64,000 nt of DNA, taken from NCBI RefSeq assembly GCF_042655435.1, contig NZ_JBHSMG010000003.1:229713-293712 (forward strand), given 5' to 3'. The stretch's first letter is position 1; every line of letters starts with the position of its first letter. The position numbers and the translations under genes are program-made. Under the pieces are notes generated by a model, which worked only from the letters and a program-made list of their open reading frames with translations, had not been told where the DNA came from and searched no databases. Origin of the DNA: Lysinimonas soli. GTDB taxonomy: Bacteria; Actinomycetota; Actinomycetes; Actinomycetales; Microbacteriaceae. Positions 34,585 through 44,606 of this stretch are shown here, piece after piece.

Positions 34585-35891
34585 ACCTTGCTGCGCCAGT
34601 CCTCGTCGTCGGCGGCCGCCTCGGCTCCGTCGGCGGCGATGACGTCGATCGGCAACGTGATCGACCCGGTCAGCGGAGGCACCACGACGGTCACCTCGTC
34701 GCGGCGGTGACGCAGCACCCCGTCGACGTAGGAGGTGAGGGCCTCGGCGAGAGGGATGTTGCGCTTCTCGTTCTGCGAGCGGTACCAGCGGTGTTCGAGC
34801 AACTGGTGGAACACCTCAGCCGGCTCGAGCTTGCCGCGCAGCTCCTTCGGAATCGCGCGGATCACCGGCTCGAAGACCCGGACCACCCAGTCGTGGGCGA
34901 CCTGCTCCTCGTCGAGGTCCTTGCGGTCGCCCGTGGCGCGGTAGGCGTCGAGGTCGTTGAGCAGGCGGCGGGCCTGGTTCTCGCCGGCGTCGAGGCCGGT
35001 GAGCCGCAGCAGGCGCCGGGAATGGTGGCCGGCATCCACGACCTTCGGTTGGATGCGCACCTGGGTTCCGCTCTCGTCCTTGCGGATCGAGAGCTCCTCG
35101 ATGTCGAAGCCGAGGTCGTTCAACCTCTCGACGCGACGGCCGATGCGCCAGCGCTCGCTCTCGGGGAACGACTCCGATGCGGTCAGCTCGGTCCACAGCG
35201 TGCGGTAGGCGGCCACGATCCCGTCGGCGACCTCGACCGGATCGACGTCCTCGTCGAGGCGGCCGCCGGCCTGCAGGTCGAGCAGCTCGCCGGCGATGTT
35301 GACCCGACCGATCTCGAGGTCGTTCTCGCGCTGCCCGTTCGAGAGGCCGCCGTCGTAGAGCTTGCCGGTTTCGGCATCCACCAGATAGGCGGCGAAGGCG
35401 CCCGCGTCGCGCCGGAACAGCGTGTTCGAGAGCGAGACGTCGCCCCAGAAGAATCCGGCGATGTGCAGCCGGGCGAGCAGCACGGCGAGGGCGTCGACGA
35501 GCCGGGTCGCGGTGTCGGGCCGCAGCGCCTGGGAGTAGAGCGCGCGATAGGGGAGCGAGAAGCGCAGGTGACGGGTCACGAGCGCCGGGGGAAGCGGATC
35601 GCCGTCGTCGGTGACGCGATCGGTGATGACCGCGACCGGCTCGACGCAGGGGATGTCGAGCCGCTGCAGCGTGCGCAGCAGCTCGTATTCGCGCTTGGCC
35701 AGATCGGCCGAGGTCTCTTTGATCGCGATGACGTAGCCGCCCAGGTGCACGAAGCGCACCAGGTGGCGTGAGATGCCCTTGGGTAGAGCGGCGATGTTCT
35801 CTTCGGGCCAGAGCTCGAGGGGCAGGTTCCACGGCAGATCGAGCAGTGCCGGATCGGGCACCGCGGAGGTGATCGAGAGTGCCGATGCCAT
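34581..35891 (-). CDS. DUF4032-domain protein with lipopolysaccharide-kinase-like fold
   Basis: A 436-residue cytoplasmic protein. The N-terminal part resembles a small protein-kinase-like fold (YVIAIKETSADLAKREYELL carries a Lys/Glu pair, and HIAGFFWGDVSLSNTLF a catalytic-loop-like Asp-Asn pair). The C-terminal part is DUF4032 (about 230-400). Reported only as a domain of unknown function. A TAGGCT box 6 bases before the ATG implies a leaderless mRNA. Coupled to the MMPL transporter, so it may modify or regulate something exported. Confidence 0.72.
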   Translation of the reverse strand: MASALSITSAVPDPALLDLPWNLPLELWPEENIAALPKGISRHLVRFVHLGGYVIAIKETSADLAKREYELLRTLQRLDIPCVEPVAVITDRVTDDGDPLPPALVTRHLRFSLPYRALYSQALRPDTATRLVDALAVLLARLHIAGFFWGDVSLSNTLFRRDAGAFAAYLVDAETGKLYDGGLSNGQRENDLEIGRVNIAGELLDLQAGGRLDEDVDPVEVADGIVAAYRTLWTELTASESFPESERWRIGRRVERLNDLGFDIEELSIRKDESGTQVRIQPKVVDAGHHSRRLLRLTGLDAGENQARRLLNDLDAYRATGDRKDLDEEQVAHDWVVRVFEPVIRAIPKELRGKLEPAEVFHQLLEHRWYRSQNEKRNIPLAEALTSYVDGVLRHRRDEVTVVVPPLTGSITLPIDVIAADGAEAAADDEDWRSKV

Positions 35892-35946
35892 GCGATGAGC
35901 CTAGCGAGCGTGCGACGGCACGTTCCCTCGCGGATGCCGTGCGCTG

Positions 35947-36831
35947 CTAGACGGCAGCGTCGGGGTGCGAGAGCTGCCGCCGCGTGATCTCGGCCATCGC
36001 CGCCCAATCCGCGTCGTTCAACTCCGGGTCGGCCAGGGCGGCGTCGAAGACGCGTCGCAGCACCGGTGCCGACGGGAGCTCGACGCCGGCCTCGAGCGCG
36101 ATCGCCTCGGCGAGACCGAGGTCTTTGGCGCCGAGCGTCATCGTGAACCCGGGGGGCGAGTACCGGCGGTGCGCGATCATGTCGCCGTAACCGGTGTAGA
36201 CGGGGCCAGGGAACAGGGTGGACGAGAGGAGCTCGGCGAAGGCGGCTCCGTCCATCCCGTTCGCCTCGACCAGGGTCATCGACTCGGCGATCGCCTGGAA
36301 GGCGTGGATGATGTCGTAGTTGACCGCCGCCTTCACGATGTTCGCCTGCCGTGGTCGGTCTCCGACCACCCAGGTGCGCTTGCCGATCACCTCGAAGTAG
36401 GGCGCGGCGGTCGCCAGATCCTCGGGAGAGCCGGCCGCGATGATGTTGAGGTTCCCCTCGGCGGCGACGTTCCAGCGGCCGAGCACGGGAGCGGCGAGGT
36501 AGGCGACCCCGGCGGCCTCGTGCACGGCGAGCAGGCGGTCGGCGGCGGCGGGACTCAACGACGACATCGCGATGTGCAGGCGTCCCGGCCCCCCGGCGAG
36601 GTTCCCCTCGGCCAAGACGGCCTCGGCGGCCGCGTCGTTGGCGAGCATCGAGATCGACACCGGCGCGGCGAGGGCCTCGGCGGGGGTGTCCGCCAGGTGA
36701 GCGCCGGCGGCGACGAGCTCGTCGGCCGCCGAGGGTGTGCGGTTCCAGACCACGAGGTCGTGGCCCTCGTCGAGCAGGTGCCGCGCCATTGCGGCGCCCA
36801 TGGTGCCGAGGCCGAGGAATCCGATGGTCAT
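35947..36831 (-). CDS. 3-hydroxyisobutyrate dehydrogenase-family NAD(P) oxidoreductase
   Basis: A 294-residue beta-hydroxyacid dehydrogenase. The N-terminal Rossmann loop is IGFLGLGTMGAAMARHLL. The catalytic-type lysine is in NIVKAAVNYDIIHAFQAIAE, and the helical C-domain includes GFTMTLGAKDLGLAEAIA. Of two adjacent ATGs (36834 and 36831), 36831 is better placed behind GGAGG. The stop of the upstream aldehyde dehydrogenase overlaps this start, so both are in the GntR-controlled operon. It would reduce or oxidise a small hydroxyacid or semialdehyde. Confidence 0.83.
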   Translation of the reverse strand: MTIGFLGLGTMGAAMARHLLDEGHDLVVWNRTPSAADELVAAGAHLADTPAEALAAPVSISMLANDAAAEAVLAEGNLAGGPGRLHIAMSSLSPAAADRLLAVHEAAGVAYLAAPVLGRWNVAAEGNLNIIAAGSPEDLATAAPYFEVIGKRTWVVGDRPRQANIVKAAVNYDIIHAFQAIAESMTLVEANGMDGAAFAELLSSTLFPGPVYTGYGDMIAHRRYSPPGFTMTLGAKDLGLAEAIALEAGVELPSAPVLRRVFDAALADPELNDADWAAMAEITRRQLSHPDAAV

Positions 36832-38207
36832 CATGCCCTCCAGATCGTCTTCACATTGGTGAACTCGCGCAGGCCCTCGGCGGCGAGCTCTCGACCGAAG
36901 CCGGAGTCCTTGATGCCGCCGAAGGGGAGCTCGGGGTACGAGACCGTCATGCCGTTGACGAACACGGCGCCGGCCGCGAGCTCACGGATGAAGAACTCCT
37001 GCTCGTCGGGGTCGTTCGTCCAGACCGCCGAGCTGAGACCGAAGGTGGTCTGATTGGCGATCCGGATCGCCTCGTCGCGGTCGGCGATGCGGTACAGGGA
37101 GGCGACGGGACCGAAGGTCTCCTCCATGACGATCCGCATGTCGTCCGTCAGCTCGCTGAGCACCGTCGGCGGGTAGAACCAGCCGGGGCCGTCGAGCGGA
37201 GCCCCGCCGACCAGCACCTTCGCTCCCTTGGCGACGGCGTCGTCGACGAGCTCGGCCAGCTCGGTTCGCCCCGACTCGGTCGCGACCGGGCCGACATCCG
37301 TCGTCTCGTCCATCGGGTCGCCCACCACCAGGGCGGCCATCTTGTCGGCGAACAGCGTCGCGAAGGCGTCGTAGACGTCGGTGTGCACCAGGAAGCGCTT
37401 CGCCGCGATGCAGGACTGCCCGTTGTTCTGCACCCGCGCCTTGACCGCGGTCGTCGCGGCCGCCTCGAGGTCGGCGCTCGGCAGGACGATGAAGGGATCG
37501 GAGCCGCCGAGCTCCATGACGCTCTTCTTGACCTGGCCGCCCGCGATCGAGGCGACCGAGCGGCCGGCGGGTTCCGAACCGGTCAGCGTGACCGCCTGCA
37601 CCCGCGGGTCTTCGATCACGGCCTTCACCTCGCGCGCGCCGATCAGCAGCGTGCGGAACGAGCCGACCGGGAAGCCGCCGCGCTCGAAGATCGTGTCGAG
37701 GTAGAGCGCCGCCTGGGGCACGTTCGAGGCATGTTTGAGCACGCCGGTGTTGCCGGCCATCAGGGCAGGTGCGGCGAAGCGCACCACCTGCCAGAGCGGG
37801 TAGTTCCAGGGCATGACCGCGAGCACGACGCCGAGCGGTTGGTAGCTGGCGTAGGCGCGCGAGGCGCCCACGCTCGTCGGGTCGTCGAGCGGTTCGTCGG
37901 CCATGATGCCCTCGGCGTGATCCGCGTAGAACCGCATGTTCTTGGCGCACTTGAGCACCTCGCCCCGGGCCTGGGCGAGCGGCTTGCCCATCTCGCGCAC
38001 CAGAATTCGCGCCGTGGCCTCGGCCTCCTGCTCGACCAGCTCGGCCGCCGCCCGCATCCAGGCCGCGCGCTGGGCGAAGGTGGTGTCGTGCAGGACCTCG
38101 AAGGCGGCCTGCGCCTCGCCGATCTTGTGATCGACGGTCGCGGCGTCGTCGGCCGTGAACTCCCGCTCGGTCTCGCCGGTCGCGGGGTTGATGGTGGCGA
38201 TCGCCAT
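36831..38207 (-). CDS. NAD(P)-dependent aldehyde dehydrogenase (succinate-semialdehyde type)
   Basis: A 458-residue ALDH-superfamily enzyme. The active-site Cys is in NNGQSCIAAKRF, the general-base Glu in VMELGGSDPF, and cofactor binding in PWNYPLWQVVRFAAPALMAG and LTGSEPAGRSV. Overall it is closest to the GabD-like succinate-semialdehyde dehydrogenases, though the true substrate may differ. GAGGAG precedes the ATG at 38207. It lies between the GntR regulator and a hydroxyacid dehydrogenase in one operon. Confidence 0.88.
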   Translation of the reverse strand: MAIATINPATGETEREFTADDAATVDHKIGEAQAAFEVLHDTTFAQRAAWMRAAAELVEQEAEATARILVREMGKPLAQARGEVLKCAKNMRFYADHAEGIMADEPLDDPTSVGASRAYASYQPLGVVLAVMPWNYPLWQVVRFAAPALMAGNTGVLKHASNVPQAALYLDTIFERGGFPVGSFRTLLIGAREVKAVIEDPRVQAVTLTGSEPAGRSVASIAGGQVKKSVMELGGSDPFIVLPSADLEAAATTAVKARVQNNGQSCIAAKRFLVHTDVYDAFATLFADKMAALVVGDPMDETTDVGPVATESGRTELAELVDDAVAKGAKVLVGGAPLDGPGWFYPPTVLSELTDDMRIVMEETFGPVASLYRIADRDEAIRIANQTTFGLSSAVWTNDPDEQEFFIRELAAGAVFVNGMTVSYPELPFGGIKDSGFGRELAAEGLREFTNVKTIWRA

Positions 38208-38254
38208 GGTTCTCCTCGGGGTTTCGGTGTGGCTCGGATGGGGTGCGACTCGCC

Positions 38255-38938
38255 TCAGGCGAAGACCTCGGGGTGTCGCGCGAGTTCGAGCCGGGTGCGG
38301 CGGATGTGGCCGAGCAGCACGCGTTCCGCCTCGTCGAGATCGCCCCGGCGGATGGCGTGGACGAGCAGGTGGTGATCGTGATGCACGCTCCGGTCGCCCT
38401 CCGAGCGGAACACCCGGGTGAAGGCGCGCCGGTAGTGCTGGGTTCGGTTCCAGAGCTGCTCGACGAGGCCGCCCAGCACCGCGGTCTCGGCCGCCGCGTA
38501 CCCGGAGAGATGGAACTCGCGGTCCAGCCGCAGGAACTGCTCGATGTCGGTCGACTGCTCCATCTGCTGTGCCAGGCGCTCGAGCCGGTCGATCGTCTCG
38601 TCGGTGAGCTTCGGGATGCTGTAGCGCAACAGCAGGGGCTCGATGCGCTCGCGGATCTGGTACATCTCTTCGCACTCCGCCAGGCTCAGCCGCGAGACCC
38701 AGGCCCCCGTGTTGGCCACGACCGTGACGAGGCCCTCTGCCTCGAGCATCTTGAGCGCCTCGCGGACGGGCAGCCGGCTGGCGCCGTGCCGACCCGCCAG
38801 GTCCTCCTGGCGTACGCGCGCTCCCGGGGCGTACGCCCCGTCGAGGATGGCTTCGCGGAGTTCGGCCGCGATGCGGCTGCCGGCATCGCCGCTGCGCGTC
38901 GCCGGCTCGGTGCCCGGGTCGCGGGGAGCATCGCTCAT
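38255..38938 (-). CDS. GntR-family regulator with FCD ligand domain
   Basis: A 227-residue FadR-subfamily regulator. The N-terminal winged helix (about 25-90) contains VRQEDLAGRHGASRLPVREALKML (the HTH, read in two parts), and the helical FCD effector domain follows, with metal-site-type residues in LDREFHLSG and HHDHHLLVHAI. Second gene of the minus-strand operon. It probably regulates the divergent operons through the ATTGGAT-type sites near 39537 and 39602. Confidence 0.85.
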   Translation of the reverse strand: MSDAPRDPGTEPATRSGDAGSRIAAELREAILDGAYAPGARVRQEDLAGRHGASRLPVREALKMLEAEGLVTVVANTGAWVSRLSLAECEEMYQIRERIEPLLLRYSIPKLTDETIDRLERLAQQMEQSTDIEQFLRLDREFHLSGYAAAETAVLGGLVEQLWNRTQHYRRAFTRVFRSEGDRSVHHDHHLLVHAIRRGDLDEAERVLLGHIRRTRLELARHPEVFA

Positions 38939-38973
38939 CCGCCTATTCTGCGTGCTCGGGGTGCTCGACGCTC

Positions 38974-39504
38974 TCACTCGGCGGGCCTGCCCGGATGCCA
39001 GAGCCGCCGGCTCGCATCGCGCTCGTACGCCTTGCCGTCGGGAAAGCTCACGAGCTCGAACTGCATGCCCCACGGGCTGCGGAAGTACACCCAGTGCTGT
39101 CCTTCGGCGGCCTGCCTGCTCGCGGTCGGCTCGCCCATCGTCTCGATGCCGTGCGCGTGCAGGTGGGCGATCGCGGCATCCATGTCGTCGACGTAGATGG
39201 CCAGGTGGTGGCCGCCGATGTCGCTGTTGCGCGGCGGGGGGTTCTGCCCGTCGGCCGCCTGGTATTCGAAGACCTCGAGGTTCGAGCCGTTCCCGAGGCG
39301 GTAGAACCGGATCTCGCGGATGACGGTGCGCGGATGCACGCCGATGTGCACGGCCATCCAGTCGTCGTCGGCCTGCTTCGCGCCGAGCGTGTAGATGGGC
39401 TCGGCCCCGAGCACGTCGACCAGGAAGCGCTCGGCCTCGTCGAGGTCGGGAACCGTGAAGCCGATGTGGTCGGTGCCGCGCATCCCGGGGATCCCGTGCG
39501 TCAC
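38974..39504 (-). CDS. VOC-family (glyoxalase/dioxygenase fold) metalloprotein
   Basis: A 176-residue vicinal-oxygen-chelate protein with two beta-alpha-beta-beta-beta modules. DHIGFTVPDLDEAERFLVDV starts the first module with a potential metal-binding His, HHLAIYVDDMDAAIAHL starts the second, and FRSPWGMQFELVSFPDG holds the C-terminal Glu. The GTG at 39504 is used because AAGGAGG sits 6 bases upstream. First gene of the operon VOC-GntR-ALDH-dehydrogenase, divergent from the 2-oxoacid dehydrogenase genes. Could be an isomerase, epimerase or lyase. Confidence 0.78.
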   Translation of the reverse strand: MTHGIPGMRGTDHIGFTVPDLDEAERFLVDVLGAEPIYTLGAKQADDDWMAVHIGVHPRTVIREIRFYRLGNGSNLEVFEYQAADGQNPPPRNSDIGGHHLAIYVDDMDAAIAHLHAHGIETMGEPTASRQAAEGQHWVYFRSPWGMQFELVSFPDGKAYERDASRRLWHPGRPAE

Positions 39505-39536
39505 GAGTGGCCTCCTTGGTCGCGCCGATCTTCGTT

Positions 39537-39549
39537 GATTGGATACATC
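39537..39549. promoter_or_regulatory. candidate GntR half-site near the VOC operon start
   Basis: GATTGGATACATC resembles the more symmetrical ATTGGATTCAATC at 39602 across the divergent gap; the shared core is ATTGGATNCA. Confidence 0.4.
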
Positions 39550-39595
39550 ATGTCCACTTCCTCCCAATTTTCGCAAGCGAATGGGCCGATTGATC

Positions 39596-39624
39596 TTGAT
39601 ATTGGATTCAATCCGAGCTAACCT
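39596..39624 (+). promoter_or_regulatory. promoter with internal operator for the E1-E2 operon
   Basis: TTGATA (39596-39601), exactly 17 bases, TAACCT (39619-39624). The palindrome-like ATTGGATTCAAT fills the spacer from 39602 on, so a bound GntR protein would occlude RNA polymerase. A further repeat, TTCGC-AA-GCGAA, lies upstream at about 39570-39581. Confidence 0.6.
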
Positions 39625-39678
39625 GCCGACACGCGGATGCCGCTCAGCGCAGTGCGCCGCCGACACGGAAAGAGCACC

Positions 39679-41868
39679 ATGCCGAAACGACGACGTTTGG
39701 AGACCGGCGCCTCGTGGGTCGAACTGACCACGACCGCCCAGGACTGGAAGGATGCCGACCCGGCCCTTCTGGCGCGGATGCTCGGGCAGCTCCACCTGAT
39801 CCGGGCCTTCGAGGAGACGGTGCTCGACCTCGCCGGTGAGGGTCTCGTGCACGGCCCGGCGCACTCGAGCATCGGGCAGGAGGGCGGCGCGGTCGGCTCG
39901 ATCATCGGGCTCGGATCCGCCGACGGGGTGACGGGCTCGCATCGCGGGCACCACCAGTTCCTCGCCAAAGCGCTCACCCACGTCACGGGGGGCACCGTCG
40001 ACCTCGGCCAGCTCGTCACCGAGCCGGTGCAGCACCTGCTGCAGCGCACCCTCGCCGAGATCCTCGGGCTCGCGCAGGGCTTTTCGGGCGGCCGCGGCGG
40101 CTCGATGCACCTGCAGTGGCTCGAGGCGGGCGCACTCGGCACCAATGCGATCGTCGGCGGCGGGGTCCCGTTCGCCGCCGGCAACGCCTGGGCGCAGAAG
40201 CACGGTGGCACCCGCGACCTGACGATCAGCTACTACGGAGACGGCTCAAGCCAGATCGGCTCGGTGCTCGAGTCGATGAACCTGGCCTCGGCGTGGAAGC
40301 TGCCGCTGATGTTCTTCGTCGAGAACAACCTCTACGCGGTGTCGACCCACGTCGACGAGGTCACCGCCGACACGCGCCTGTCGGTGCGCGGGCAGGGGTT
40401 CAGCATCCCCGGCTGGCGGGTCGACGGCATGGACCCGCTGGCCGTGCACCTCGCGGTCGAGGAGGCCTCCGAGCGGCTGCGCGCCGGCGAGGGCTCGGCG
40501 ATCGTCGAAGCCGAGGTCTATCGCTTCTTCCACCAGAACGGCCCGTACCCGGGCAGCGCCTTCGGCTACCGCGGCAAGGACGAGGAAGCCGAATGGCGCG
40601 CGCGGGATCCCCTCGCCCGGGTGGCGCGCGAGATGATCGCGCTCGGCCGGCTCGACGAGGCGCAGGTGACCGCCGTGCGCGAGCAGGCGCAGGCGGCGAT
40701 GGCGGCGGCGGTGGCCCAGCTCATCGAGGCCGATCCCGAGAATCCGGGCAAGCGTCGCATCCGCCCCGAACTCTGGCCCGACCCGGGCTTCGTCGACGTG
40801 GGCATCCGCGGTGACGCGAGCGAGTTGTCGGCGCTCACGGTGCTCGACCCGGTGGAGCACGCGGGCGGGTGGCGCGAGATCAAATTCGTGGATGCGGTCG
40901 CCGCCGTGATGGACCGCCGGATGGAGACCGACGAGCGCATCGTCGTCATGGGCGAGGACGTGCACCGCCTCAACGGCGGCACCAACGGGGCGACCAAGGG
41001 TCTCGCCAAGAAGTACGGGCCCGGTCGCGTGATCGGCACCCCGATCAGCGAGAACGCCTTCGTCGGACTCGGCGGCGGGCTCGCGCTCGACGGCCGCTTC
41101 CGTCCGGTAGTCGAGTTCATGTACCCCGACTTCATGTGGGTCGCCGCCGACCAGGTCTTCAACCAGATCGGCAAGGCCCGGCACATGTTCGGCGGCGACA
41201 ACGACATGCCGCTCGTGCTGCGCACCAAGGTCGCCATGGGCTCGGGCTACGGCTCGCAGCACCTGATGGATCCGGCGGGCATCTTCGCCACGGCACCCGG
41301 CTGGCGCATCGTGGCGCCCTCGAGCGCGGCGGACTACGTCGGGCTGATGAACGCGGCCCTCGCGATGCAGGATCCGGTGCTGGTGATCGAGCACATCGAC
41401 CTGTACGCGATGACCGACAAAGTCCCGGAGGGCGAGCTCGACTACATCCTGCCGCCCGGCAAGGCCGCGATCCGGCGCGCGGGCTCGGAGGTCACGGTCA
41501 TCAGCTACCTCTCGATGGTGCACCACAGCCTCGAGGCGATCGAGCAGACCGGCATCGACGGCGAACTGATCGACCTGCGCTGGCTGGATCGCGCCTCGAT
41601 CGACTGGGACACCATCGGCGAGAGCATCAAGAAGACCAACGCCGTGCTGATCGTCGAGCAGGGCGCCCGTGGCACCTCGTACGGCGGCTGGCTGGCCGAC
41701 GAGATCCAGCGGCGCTACTTCGATTGGCTCGACCAGCCGATCCAGCGCGTCACCGGTGGTGAGGCGAGCCCGAGCATCTCCAAGGTGCTCGAACGCGCCG
41801 CCATCGCGCTGACCCCGGAGGTCGTCGCCGGCCTCGAACGGGTGCGCGCCGGAATGGGCGGTCGCTGA
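39679..41868 (+). CDS. fused E1 alpha-beta subunits of a 2-oxoacid/acetoin-type dehydrogenase
   Basis: A 729-residue thiamine-diphosphate enzyme in which E1 alpha (about 1-380) and E1 beta (about 398-729) are one chain. The ThDP motif GDG...NN is seen in YYGDGSSQIGSVLES and FFVENNLYAVS. The beta half has IVVMGEDVHRLNGGTNGAT and the APSSAADYVGLMNAAL segment. The ATG at 39679 has GGAAAGAG upstream and suits the promoter at 39596-39624; an ATG at 39637 is less likely. It would decarboxylate a 2-oxoacid or cleave acetoin and pass the acyl group to the E2 encoded next. Confidence 0.88.
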   Translation: MPKRRRLETGASWVELTTTAQDWKDADPALLARMLGQLHLIRAFEETVLDLAGEGLVHGPAHSSIGQEGGAVGSIIGLGSADGVTGSHRGHHQFLAKALTHVTGGTVDLGQLVTEPVQHLLQRTLAEILGLAQGFSGGRGGSMHLQWLEAGALGTNAIVGGGVPFAAGNAWAQKHGGTRDLTISYYGDGSSQIGSVLESMNLASAWKLPLMFFVENNLYAVSTHVDEVTADTRLSVRGQGFSIPGWRVDGMDPLAVHLAVEEASERLRAGEGSAIVEAEVYRFFHQNGPYPGSAFGYRGKDEEAEWRARDPLARVAREMIALGRLDEAQVTAVREQAQAAMAAAVAQLIEADPENPGKRRIRPELWPDPGFVDVGIRGDASELSALTVLDPVEHAGGWREIKFVDAVAAVMDRRMETDERIVVMGEDVHRLNGGTNGATKGLAKKYGPGRVIGTPISENAFVGLGGGLALDGRFRPVVEFMYPDFMWVAADQVFNQIGKARHMFGGDNDMPLVLRTKVAMGSGYGSQHLMDPAGIFATAPGWRIVAPSSAADYVGLMNAALAMQDPVLVIEHIDLYAMTDKVPEGELDYILPPGKAAIRRAGSEVTVISYLSMVHHSLEAIEQTGIDGELIDLRWLDRASIDWDTIGESIKKTNAVLIVEQGARGTSYGGWLADEIQRRYFDWLDQPIQRVTGGEASPSISKVLERAAIALTPEVVAGLERVRAGMGGR

Positions 41869-43148
41869 TGGCCACCGTGGTCCGGATGCCGTCTGTGCTC
41901 GCGAACGTCACCGAGGGCGCCATCCAGAGCTGGCTCGCCGTCGAGGGGCAGCAGGTCGCGGTCGGCGACCCGCTCGCCGAGATCGAGACCGAGAAGGCCG
42001 TCGTCGAATACGCCACCGAGGTGGCGGGCACGATCGGCCGTTTGCTCACCGAGCCCGGCCAGAACGTCGAGGTCGGCACCCCGATCGCCGTCATCCTGGC
42101 GGCGGGCGAGGGGCCCGATCAGATCGGCCCCGCCCTGCAGGCCGCGGGCGCCGCGGAGCCGCCGCCCGCCGCAGCAGCGCCCGTCGCAGCGCCACCCGTC
42201 TCGGAGCCGCCGGTGGCCGGCTCCACGATCTCTCCGGCGGAGCCCCTGGTGGCGGAGGCTCCGCCGGAGAGCACCCCCTCGACCGGCGCACGCGTATTCG
42301 CGAGTCCGATCGTGCGACGCCTGGCGCGCGAGCGCGGCCTCGAGCTGAGTGCGCTCACCGGAACAGGGCCGAACGGACGGATCGTGCGCCGCGACCTCGA
42401 GAGCGCCGCGGTCGCCCAGGCTCCCGCCCCGCGCGCCGCCGAGGCCCGGCCCGACCGGGTCGAGGGCGCCGGCTTCACCGATCTGCCGCTCACGGGAATG
42501 CGCCGCGCCATCGCGCGCCGGCTCACCGAGAGCAAGACCACCGTGCCGCACTTCTACGTGACCGCCCACGTGCAGGTCGACCGGCTGCTGGCCCTGCGCG
42601 CCGAGGTCAACCAGACCGCTTCGCGCAAGATCTCGGTCAACGACTTCGTCGTCAAGGCCGTCGCGGCCGCGCTGCGCGAGGTGCCGGCCGCCAACGCGGT
42701 CTGGGGCGGTGACCACATCCGGCGGTTCGAGACGGTCGACATCGCGGTCGCGGTCGCGGTCGAGGGCGGGCTGCTCACGCCGGTGATCCGGGACGCCGAC
42801 TCATCGAGCATCAGCGCGATCAGCGCGACCGTGGCTGAACTCGCCGAGCGCGCTCGCGCCGGGCGTCTGCAGCAGCACGAGCTCGAGGGCGGCAGCTTCT
42901 CGATCTCGAACCTCGGCATGTACGGCGTCGACGAGTTCTCGGCGATCCTGAACCCCCCGCAGTCGGGCATCCTCGCCGTCGGTGCGGCGAAGCAGCGGCC
43001 CGTCGTCGTCGACGGTCGCCTCGAGGTCGGCACGGTCATGACGGTCACGCTGTCGGCCGACCACCGCGTCATCGACGGCGCGGTCGCCGCCGAATGGATG
43101 GCGGCGTTCGTGCGCCGCATCGAGAACCCCGTCTCGGTGCTCGTCTGA
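41868..43148 (+). CDS. dihydrolipoamide acyltransferase (E2)
   Basis: A 426-residue E2. The N-terminal lipoyl domain has lipoylation Lys43 in EIETEKAVVEY. An Ala/Pro-rich linker (about 85-140) follows, then a peripheral-subunit-binding domain (FASPIVRRLARERGLEL, about 143-180). The catalytic acyltransferase domain has the His-Asp pair in ADHRVIDGAVAAEW near the end. One-base overlap (TGATG) with the E1 gene. No E3 (dihydrolipoamide dehydrogenase) gene is next to it, so the housekeeping E3 probably serves. Confidence 0.92.
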   Translation: MATVVRMPSVLANVTEGAIQSWLAVEGQQVAVGDPLAEIETEKAVVEYATEVAGTIGRLLTEPGQNVEVGTPIAVILAAGEGPDQIGPALQAAGAAEPPPAAAAPVAAPPVSEPPVAGSTISPAEPLVAEAPPESTPSTGARVFASPIVRRLARERGLELSALTGTGPNGRIVRRDLESAAVAQAPAPRAAEARPDRVEGAGFTDLPLTGMRRAIARRLTESKTTVPHFYVTAHVQVDRLLALRAEVNQTASRKISVNDFVVKAVAAALREVPAANAVWGGDHIRRFETVDIAVAVAVEGGLLTPVIRDADSSSISAISATVAELAERARAGRLQQHELEGGSFSISNLGMYGVDEFSAILNPPQSGILAVGAAKQRPVVVDGRLEVGTVMTVTLSADHRVIDGAVAAEWMAAFVRRIENPVSVLV

Positions 43149-43178
43149 GTCCTCGGAGCATGAGTCGCCCGAAGACGG

Positions 43179-43214
43179 CTCTGCCGCGGCACCCGAGTGG
43201 ATGCCGCGGCAGAG
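43179..43214. terminator. bidirectional hairpin terminator
   Basis: A perfect 13-bp stem, CTCTGCCGCGGCA / TGCCGCGGCAGAG, with a 10-base loop. It lies between the convergent E2 and ABC ATPase genes and so probably ends transcription from both sides. Confidence 0.75.
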
Positions 43215-43234
43215 GTCGTGAAGCGATGCGGAGC

Positions 43235-44347
<1,113 letters not shown>

Positions 44348-44606
44348 GGTTGTACTGAACTCCTTCACCGGCAGGTACGTGCCGGACGATCCGTAGTGAA
44401 TGGAAGTAACCGATGGTGGGGGCACCGTCGGCCAACCGCCAGTATGGCACCGCGGGCTGAGCGTCGCACCTTCGGGTCCCGAGTGGGGGCGGCATCCGGG
44501 CCCCTCCCAGTAACGTTGCTTAGCATTCTCGGCGGTGCCCGATTGGCCTCGCCCACCGGCGATGGAGTAGTTTTGCGCCGCTTGACCCACCCGAGAACGA
44601 GGACCC

